A stretch of DNA of 64,000 nt from Dugong dugon (lineage: Eukaryota; Chordata; Mammalia; Sirenia; Dugongidae): NCBI GenBank assembly GCA_030035585.1, contig CM057481.1, forward strand, positions 6,721,128-6,785,127, in the 5' to 3' direction. The position numbers and the translations under genes were made by a program. Under the pieces are notes generated by a model. It was not told where the DNA came from and made no database searches. It was given only the letters and a program-made list of their open reading frames with translations. Positions 57,029-64,000 of this stretch are shown one piece after another. How positions within the stretch are numbered: position 1 is the stretch's first letter; every line of letters starts with the position of its first letter.

Positions 57029-57435
57029 CCACCACCCATCTGTCATTTTGCAGTACTTTTCGGTGGCTTGTGTATTGTTACAATGCTGGAAGCTATGACA
57101 TTGGTATTTCAAATACCAGCAGGGTCACCCATGGAGGACAGGTTTCAGTCCTTAAAGATTCCAAACTAAGACAGAATAAGAAGAAAGGCCTAGTGATCTA
57201 CTTCAGAAATTAGCCAATAAAAACCCTATAGATCACAACAGAATATTGCCCAGTACAGTGATGGGAGATGAGCCCCCTAGGCTGCAAGGCACTCCCACTA
57301 CACAGTGGCACAACGATGAACTCTAGCATGCCAACGATTGTGAAGAAGTCACAGGACTGGGCAATGTTTCTTTCTGTTGTACCTGGGATCACCATGAGTC
57401 AGAGCTGACTCCATGGCAACTAACAACATGGCATT
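57029..57435 (+). mobile_element. Short RTE-derived element, 5' leader joined to 3' tail
   Basis: Leader 'accacccatctgtcattttg' and 'gcttgtgtattgttacaatg', then the body 'gaagaaaggcctagtgatct'. The 3' tail follows directly ('caggactgggcaatgtttct', 'ccatggcaactaacaacatg'). The reverse transcriptase is missing, so it is a non-autonomous derivative, about 0.4 kb. Confidence 0.8.
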
Positions 57436-57479
57436 CAAGAGAACAGCCTTTCAGGAGGTACACCCTTCCCACTGCCCCT

Positions 57480-57825
57480 CCTTATGTCCCATCAGATGTT
57501 AAACTCCAACTATGGAGATGTATGGAACACAGTCCCACCGCGCTGTGTGATTTCTTGTATCTGGACTTTCTTTTCCCTCTGCCTGGGAGGTCATCGCCAA
57601 CTCTCTCTGAACTTCCTGCCATTCCCTAGCAAAGGGAGATGTTGCACCTTATTTCCCCTAATACTCTGTGCAGCACTTATTTCAAAACACTCTAGTTCTC
57701 TGTTGCATTGGGAGCTGCTCCGCTAGATTGGGAGTTCTTTAAGAATAGCGAACATATCTATCTTGTTTCCTTAGCATCTCGTACAGGTTGAGTCTCCAGT
57801 AAGTGTTTGCATGAAAGAATGAACT
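57480..57825 (+). repeat. L2 LINE 3' end
   Basis: 'ttgcaccttatttcccctaa', 'tactctgtgcagcacttatt', 'tagattgggagttctttaag', 'gtacaggttgagtctccagt'. Diverged L2 3' end. Confidence 0.65.
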
Positions 57826-57837
57826 AAGGCAGACTTA

Positions 57838-57866
57838 TTTATTTATTATTATTATTATTATATATT
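57838..57866. repeat. (TTA)n microsatellite
   Basis: 'ttatttattattattattat' and following TA-rich sequence. Confidence 0.9.
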
Positions 57867-58192
57867 TAACTACAATATAGGATAAAGCATCTTATCAGGT
57901 GCCCAGGGGATAAGAAGATGAACGGAGACCCAAGCTTGCCGTGCAGGAATAGCTATAGACCACGAAATAGGGAAGTGAGTGTCTAATCATTTCCGGAAGG
58001 GGAAGCAAGGGGCCTTAGAAGATCTAATCAGGGGGAAATTGTACCTGACTGGAGGACAGAACTATTTAGCAAGCATTACTCCTGCATTGATTCTTTCCTG
58101 GAGAAAGATATAAAGACACATCCCTGCCCTTGTGGAGATTTTGGTTACGGTGAGCATATAATTTATTGCCCAAAGAGGTTACTTTGGAGGGT

Positions 58193-58424
58193 AAAAACAA
58201 AACAAAACAAAACAAAACACCAGTTGTCACTGAGTTGATTTTGAATCACGGTGACTCCATGTGTGTCCGAGTAGAACTGTGCTCCATGTGGTTTTTGATG
58301 GCTGATTTTTCAGAAGTAGACTGCCAGGCCTGTCTTCCAAGCTGCCTCCCTCTAGGTGGACTTGAGCCACCAACGTTTTGGTTGGTAGCTCAGTATGTTA
58401 ACTCTTGGCACCACCCAGGGACTC
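58193..58424 (-). mobile_element. Second AfroSINE type ('ccctgggtggtg' head)
   Basis: Starts with (AAAAC)n at 58196-58220. 'tcacggtgactccatgtgtg', 'gaactgtgctccatgtggtt', 'ccaggcctgtcttccaagct', head end 'caccacccagggact'. Confidence 0.9.
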
Positions 58425-58511
58425 CTTGGAGAGTGAAGGAGGTGCTATTAATAAGTGCACCAGACAACATGGGTAAATTAGGACTTCATGGTTCACCTAA
58501 TACAGTCTAGT

Positions 58512-58768
58512 AGGGACATGCTTTGCACATGTTATCAGGAGGGACCAGTCTCTGGAGAAGGACATCATGCTTGGTAAAGCAGAGGGTCAATGAAGGAGAG
58601 GAAGACCCTCAACAAGATGGGTTGACACAGTGGCTGCAACAATGGGCTCCAACATAACAACAATTGTGAGGATGGCACAGAACCGGGCGGTGTTTCCTTC
58701 TGTTGTACACAGGGCTGCTGCAAGTCAGAACCGACTCAATGGCACCTAACAACAACCACAACAGGGAC
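58512..58768 (+). mobile_element. RTE LINE 3' end
   Basis: 'catgttatcaggagggacca', 'aggacatcatgcttggtaaa', tail 'ctcaatggcacctaacaaca'. agggac at 58512-58517 and 58763-58768 is a possible short TSD. Confidence 0.9.
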
Positions 58769-59034
58769 GTAAACACAAGGAGAAGCTTCATGAAGGGAAA
58801 ATTGAGAAGATACTTAAAAAACAAGTGAAGACTCTTAGAAGAGCAGAATATGACCCTGAAAGGAGAAGTGACTCCAACTTAAAAAAAAAAAAAATTCTTT
58901 TCAATACTCAATTATCTTCTGCTTTTCTTTTCTAGAGAAATCCATCTACTTATTCTTTGACATCGTTTTTCATAAGGATCCGGTCAGGACAGTTTTATCT
59001 TGAGAGACAGTATATAGTGAATATTCAAAATATG
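58769..59034. other. Unassigned sequence
   Basis: No repeat recognised; A-run at 58880-58893. Confidence 0.3.
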
Positions 59035-59245
59035 GGCTCTAGAATTAGGAAGCTTGGGCTCTCATCCCAGCTGGCTTTGGACAAGTTATACAACCTCTCG
59101 AAACCTCAGTTTCCTCTTCTGTAAGGTAGGGATAAAATTAGGACTTACTCCACGGGGATGTTTTTTTTAAGAAATAAATTTGTTAAAAGCCCTTAGCTCA
59201 GTACCCCATAGGAACTCAATAAAGGTTAGCTGCTGTAATTGCTAT
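59035..59245 (+). repeat. MIR SINE
   Basis: 'ttggacaagttatacaacct', 'cctcagtttcctcttctgta', 'agtaccccataggaactcaa' follow MIR order. Confidence 0.8.
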
Positions 59246-59889
59246 TTGTTTATTATACATAATCCACATTTTATGTAGGAGGGAAAAAAACACACACCCA
59301 TGTGTGTTTAAAAGCCATCATGCTTGAATTGTGTTTTTGGCTGCCGCACAAACAACGGGGAGATGGGGAGGCAGTGCAGTGCGGAGCTCTTGATTTCATC
59401 TCCCTTTCCAAGTGCAGAGATGCGAGTGAGGGGGCAAGACTCTAAGGAAGACCCGAGTCAGCTGTGTTGTGCTGAGGGGCCGCTGAAGGGGAGAGAAACC
59501 CCGGGGACTCCTCTCGTGGTGACATCTGAGGGCACAGTCATTCTGCAGAGAGTAACCAGCAGTGCTAAGAAAGTAATTAGCACCTGTGTCTAGGGTGAAG
59601 ACTTGGCATGGGGCTGTGGAAGATGCCCACGGTAGCCTATAATTATGAAAAAATGTCTAATAGTGTGGAAGACAGTGATTAGATTAGCGACCGTTAGAAC
59701 CACTGAATAGTGAAAAGGTGGCTTGGTTTGTTTTCAGGAAACTCTCCTCAAGCTTACTGCTTAGGGGTAGTGAAAGGGGGTCACGTACACGTGTAGCTTT
59801 TGTGTTAGTAAGTAAAGTGAGTAAGGAAACGCTTTTATATTAGTATCTTAGTACAGAAGTGTTTTTACTGCATAACAAAGCATGGATTA
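59246..59889. other. Unassigned sequence
   Basis: No repeat or gene recognised. 59324-59593 is locally richer in GC and CpG but too short for a CpG island; its 89-codon frame has no family motif. Confidence 0.35.
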
Positions 59890-60150
59890 TGCATTGCACA
59901 GAAGCCAGATGCTGCAATGGTTAAGAGAATTGACTCCTTTAACCTGAACTTGAACCCTGGTTCTATTGCTTACCACCTACATGTGCTTGAATTTGGTGTT
60001 GGACCATTGAAGATCTCTAGATCCGTGTCCTCCCCTGCAAAACAGAAATAATATGAGTACCCCTTGAAATGGGGTATTACAATAAAGTACTTAGCACCAA
60101 GCCCGGCCCGGAGAGTGCTTAATAAGTAACTGTCAGCTCTCCCTAGGATA
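59890..60150 (+). repeat. MIR SINE
   Basis: 'gatgctgcaatggttaagag', 'gaacttgaaccctggttcta', 'gagagtgcttaataagtaac' in MIR order. Confidence 0.75.
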
Positions 60151-60275
60151 CCCTCGGTGTTGTGCCTGCTAGAAGGGAGTTTATACCCCCTCAAAGCGTC
60201 TCCCTTCGTTTGTAATGCAGTTCCCAAAACTGTGAGGAGTGACCATTTTAGATGGAAAAAGGTATAATAAATGTA

Positions 60276-60450
60276 TGCACGGAGTCAGTTCCTACTCATG
60301 ACAACCCGTGTATGTCAGAGTAGAACTGTGCACCACAGGGTTTTCAGTGGCTGCTTTTTCAGATGTAGATCACCAGGCCTTTCTTCTGAGGCTCCTCTGG
60401 GTGGGACTTAACTCTCCAGTCTTTCAGTTAGCAGTCAAGCATGTTAACCA
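60276..60450 (-). mobile_element. Second AfroSINE type ('ccctgggtggtg' head), truncated
   Basis: 'gagtagaactgtgcaccaca', 'ttttcagtggctgctttttc', 'ccaggcctttcttctgaggc', ending 'gcatgttaacca' without the 'cacccaggg' terminus. Confidence 0.85.
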
Positions 60451-60454
60451 TCTA

Positions 60455-60489
60455 CATATATATATACATATATATATACATATATAGCA
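60455..60489. repeat. (TA)-rich simple repeat
   Basis: Alternating TA with 'acatatatatatac' words, continued on the far side of the SINE at 60663-60680. Confidence 0.9.
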
Positions 60490-60504
60490 ACAACAAATGT
60501 ATAA

Positions 60505-60662
60505 ACAAAAAACTTGTTGCCATCAAGTCAATTTCGTCTTATGGCGACCCTGTAGGACAGAGTGGAAACGCCCCATAGGGTTTCTAAAGAGGGGCTGCTG
60601 GATTTGAACTGCTGACCTTTTGGTTAGCAGTCAAATGCTTAACCACTGCACCACCAGTGCCC
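60505..60662 (-). mobile_element. AfroSINE in the TA-rich repeat
   Basis: 'gtcttatggcgaccctgtag', 'gacagagtggaaacgcccca', head end 'gcaccaccagtgcccc'. TA/CA-rich simple sequence flanks both sides. Confidence 0.9.
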
Positions 60663-61149
60663 CATACATATATATGTATCTGTTAAGAGACTTTTTGCAG
60701 TGGCCCATTATATACATATATAAATGGCCAAGGATTAATTGTAGTGTGATTTGGGAAAAAAAAAAAACAAAAAAACCCAGCAAACCCATATTTCGCAAAT
60801 CTCACTACTAGGTGTGAGACTAAAAAGCGTGTGAAGAACACCTCGAGGACAACGTTGGTACCTGTGGTGCTCAGAAATGGCACAGACCACCCAGGAGGGT
60901 CGGCGGGTGGCTCACATTTGGGACATGCAGGGGGCGTGGAGGAAGCCATTTGCTTCTCCAGAGCTTACACTTCTTCCACCCTGGTAAGAGAGACTAGGCA
61001 TATTTTCTTTGAAAGAAGGTAAATATTTCTGGTGTTACGATATGAAATTTTCACCAGCTGAGTTTCACGTATTCACAGGTCAGCCTCCCCGACTATCCTC
61101 TGAGTGGAACTGCTCAAATAGGGGTTCATGTTTTCACACCAGATACGTT
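60663..61149. other. Unassigned sequence after the SINE
   Basis: TA-rich start, an A-rich run at 60756-60775, then no recognised repeat or exon. Confidence 0.35.
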
Positions 61150-61860
61150 TTTGAGCACTTACTCTCTGCCAACTTCTCTTCTAGGTGCTGGAAAGATCAT
61201 AATAGTCAAGATAGGCAAGACCCCTCTCCTGATGGAATGTAGATTTGTATGTGTGTGTGTGTTGACAATCAATGTGAAAACACACAAAAATAAAGTAATT
61301 TCACACAGCGAGTGCAGTAAAATAATCAAACAGAGGGATGTGGTAATGAGTAGGAAGATGGATACTGTCCTCTAGATGGGATATCTCTGAGGAGGTGAGA
61401 TTTGATCTGATACTCGAAGGAGGAAAAGGACCAGCCACGCAAAGACCTAAGGGAAGGGTGCTCCAGGCAGAGGGAAGGCCAAATATCAAGGGCTTGGACT
61501 GGCAGAGACTGGACATGCTTTAGGTTTCCCTTCTAGGGGAAATGGCACAAAAGGAGGTTGCCGAGCTAAATAGGCAGCCAGATCATGAAGGAGCCTTGTA
61601 GGCCATGAGGAGACGTTCGCATTGTATTCTGAGTACACACTGAGGCCACTGGAGAATGTCAAGCTAAGGAGTGATGTGATCTGACCTGATATTTTCGCAT
61701 GTAACTGTGGCCCCTGAATGGGGGATGACTTGTAGAGACACCTGATGGAGGCAGGTGTACCTGTCAAGGGACCTTTGGCAGTGGCCCAGGCAAGGACGGC
61801 ATGGGGAGATATTCTGGCTGTTCTATTAGGCTGACCTGCTGTTCTCTGGGCAAAGCGGTC
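61150..61860 (+). repeat. Unassigned medium-reiterated repeat (family X), copy 4
   Basis: Longest copy here: 'gctggaaagatcataatagt', 'gaggaggtgagatttgatct', 'gtgctccaggcagagggaag', 'ggagccttgtaggccatgag', 'gaatgtcaagctaaggagtg'. A short (GT)n lies at 61247-61261. Family name not determined. Confidence 0.55.
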
Positions 61861-62665
61861 TTTTCCACACCCAGGATCCTGGCTGTCTACTGCTGACATA
61901 CATCATAGTGCTTTGGCTTGTCTAAAACAAAACAAACAGAAAGGTTCTGAAAACAGAAGAATGTTTTGGTCATAACATGATCTGAGTTATCTGATGAAAA
62001 AGGAAGGAAGTTAGTTGTAGCGGTTACTCATAACTACTTTGAGGAGATAGTTTGTTTTCCCTTCAGCATTTGGGATTGGTTGACTACAGTTACATGATTC
62101 TCAGAAGCTGTGAGGGTACTTTAAGAATAATAAGGAGACTGGCTAAATGCTTTAGGCATTATGGAGCCATAGTATACCAAGTGTGTTATTGTTAATTCAC
62201 GTTGCTAGCCCACCCTTGTAAAAGCAGCCCAGGGGCCATAAAGACACATACTGTGAGTACATATTAAAACAACCCACACAACTCGCTCCAGTGGCAGAGG
62301 GTAATTGAATATTACTCTGGCTTCCGAAAGGCTTGGATGCAGCTAGCTAGAAATGGTATCTTCTGTGGCTTTTCTTTTCTAAAACTGCTGTGAAGAAAGA
62401 ACTGGCTCTAAACGCGTCATCTCTGCTTCCACAGTCTGTGCGCTGGCCTGCAAAACAAGATTCTCGTGCTGCAATCCCTGGGTCTGAGCTGGTCCGCTTG
62501 CCTTGTCCTCCTTTTGGCCAAACCATCAACACAGCATTTGCTTTTCACTAAGGGACATGGGAGTACCACTTATTTTGGTATCTTACCAAAAATAATAAAA
62601 ATATTCTGTCAGATGATCTTAGAGTCCTCTGTTTAATTGCGTATTTTTAAGTGATAAAAACCAGT
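61861..62665. other. Unassigned sequence
   Basis: No repeat or gene recognised. Confidence 0.35.
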
Positions 62666-62669
62666 AGAA

Positions 62670-62873
62670 AATCAGTCTTTGAGTCAATTCCAACTCAGGG
62701 CCACCTGACTTGTGTCATAGAAGAACTCTGCTCCACAGAGCTTTCAGTGGCTGATTTTTCAGAGAGAGATCCTCAGGCCTTTCTTCTGAAACGCCTTTGG
62801 TTGACTTGAATCTCTCTCTTTCCACTTAGAAGCTGAGTGATTAACCATTTGTACCACCCGGGGATTTTCCCTA
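62670..62873 (-). mobile_element. Second AfroSINE type ('ccctgggtggtg' head)
   Basis: 'gaactctgctccacagagct', 'ttcagtggctgatttttcag', 'ctcaggcctttcttctgaaa', head end 'gtaccacccggggat'. Confidence 0.85.
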
Positions 62874-63458
62874 AAAGTTTGACTACTTTCAAGATTCCTT
62901 ATTAGCCAAAGAATTTACTATTTTAATCAGGAGGCTGAAAGAACTTAATTCATTTCAAGAATACCAGCTGCCTTCTGTTTAACATGGACACATTGTCCTT
63001 GCGTCGAGTTTTCTTTCAGTTACAAGAGACTCTAAGCTCTGGTTATTTGTTCCGTCTATTATGCAAACAATGAAATAGATATTGAGCATTGTTTAGGTCC
63101 ATTAAGGGAGCCAAGATTTCACGGTGCTGGCTTGCCAGTAGTATCAGGGCCTAGGAATTAGTATTTTGTATTGAATGTCTCCCAAGAGGGCCACAGACAG
63201 AGCAATAAAAACCTAAAAATAAGTAAATATAATGGGAAAATTAGATAGTTATTTGTTGAACAGAATAATAGCAGAGTGAGCAATATGGGTAGATAAAGCC
63301 TAGATAAATAAACTATTTGAAAGTCCAAATTTTTCTATTCAACCTTTGTTAAAATTATGGGAAAACAGCTCTAGTTTCAGCTGGCGGTTTAGGAGAGCCT
63401 TTAAAGAAGCTGTAGACTTAGCACTTAACCTTCTGTTTAGAACATGTGTGGTCAGTAT
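62874..63458. other. Unassigned AT-rich sequence
   Basis: No repeat or gene recognised. Confidence 0.35.
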
Positions 63459-63461
63459 TAG

Positions 63462-63768
63462 GTGTTGTTAGTTGCTGTCCAGTGGAGCCCGACTCATGGG
63501 GACCTTATGTATAACAGAACACAAAAAGGTTGCCAGGTCCTGTACCCTCTTCATGATGGCCGGTATGTTGGAGCACATTACTGTGGCTACTGTGTCAATC
63601 TGACTCTTGGAGGGTTTTCCTCGTTTTCATTGGCCCTTTTCTTTACCAAATGTGATGTCCTTTTCTAACAGTTGGTCTTTCCTGTTGGTGTGTCCAAAGT
63701 AAGTGAGCTGAAGTTTCACCATCCCCGCTTCTAAGGAGTATTCTGGTTGTGTTTCTTCCAGGACTTAA
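63462..63768 (-). mobile_element. RTE LINE 3' end
   Basis: 'ttgttagttgctgtccagtg', 'ttgatggccgg'-type decayed text, 'ccaaatgtgatgtccttttc', 'gtgtccaaagtaagtgagct', 'gagtattctggttgtgtttc'. Old copy. Confidence 0.8.
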
Positions 63769-63774
63769 CTTGTT

Positions 63775-63893
63775 ACAGAAAATGATTAAGAGCTCAGACC
63801 TTGAACTTAAATTCCTGGGTTCACATACTGCTCTGCCACGTAGCTATGTGAACTGGGGCACATTACTTGTACAAGGGCTGATAATAATAGTAA
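63775..63893 (+). repeat. MIR fragment
   Basis: 'ttaagagctcagaccttgaa', 'aaattcctgggttcacatac', 'tgctctgccacgtagctatg', 'aactggggcacattacttgt'. Interrupted on the right by an AfroSINE. Confidence 0.75.
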
Positions 63894-63894
63894 C

Positions 63895-64000
63895 TAAGGT
63901 TGTGGCGCAGTGGTTAAAGAGCTTGGCTGCTAATAAAGAAATCAGCAGTTCGAATCCACCAGCCACTCCTTGGAAACCCTGTGGGGCAGCTCTTCTCTGT
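63895..64000 (+). mobile_element. AfroSINE, cut by the window end
   Basis: 'ggttgtggcgcagtggttaa', B box 'gcagttcgaatccacc', 'ccctgtggggcagctcttct'. The RTE-like tail lies outside the window. Confidence 0.9.

Noticed and set aside
59324-59593. CpG-richer stretch as a CpG island promoter
   Set aside because: Too short, CpG density is modest, and no transcript evidence or exon lies next to it.

Overview
This window is nuclear genomic DNA from a placental mammal and contains no gene that I can support. The lineage is almost certainly Afrotheria, most likely elephant or a close relative. About twenty copies of tRNA-derived AfroSINE-type elements are scattered through it. They occur with about nine copies or fragments of the RTE-clade LINE known from elephant (RTE1_LA type, ending in AAC repeats after a 'cgactcgatggcacctaac' tail). 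L1 3' UTRs of an afrotherian type and older pan-mammalian repeats (MIR, L2, L1M, MaLR LTRs, Tigger) make up the rest. Family names come from recognition; no database search was run.

Layout. 1-5 kb: unassigned sequence, MIR, an antisense L1 ORF2 remnant and an antisense MaLR-like LTR. 5-12 kb: an AfroSINE with a clean target-site duplication, an RTE 3' end, antisense L1 fragments and an antisense LTR with an adjacent tRNA-Leu-type primer binding site. An ancient antisense L1 5' region follows. 12-17 kb: SINEs, an LTR-like repeat present twice, and a Tigger-type DNA transposon with a transposase C-terminal remnant. 17.4-19.7 kb: a plus-strand L1 with an RTE copy nested in its 3' UTR. 21.4-29 kb: an internally deleted RTE, further SINEs and long unassigned stretches. 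29-33.1 kb: a cluster of antisense L1 3' ends, one of which splits a MIR. 33-44 kb: mostly unassigned AT-rich DNA with a simple-repeat tract, SINEs and a MaLR-type LTR. 44-51 kb: nested L1, MITE and RTE fragments, a second Tigger-like remnant and an unassigned medium-reiterated repeat. 52-64 kb: MIR and L1 fragments, a 5'-inverted RTE copy, a short RTE-derived element, L2, and more SINEs up to the window edge.

The open reading frames are short. Those that could be interpreted are remnants of L1 ORF2, RTE reverse transcriptase or Tigger transposase, or chance frames through SINEs. No exon set, CpG island, structural RNA gene or CRISPR was recognised. The window is best read as intergenic or intronic DNA. 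Its main interest is the record of layered insertions and the way SINEs, short RTE derivatives and the RTE LINE share sequence modules.
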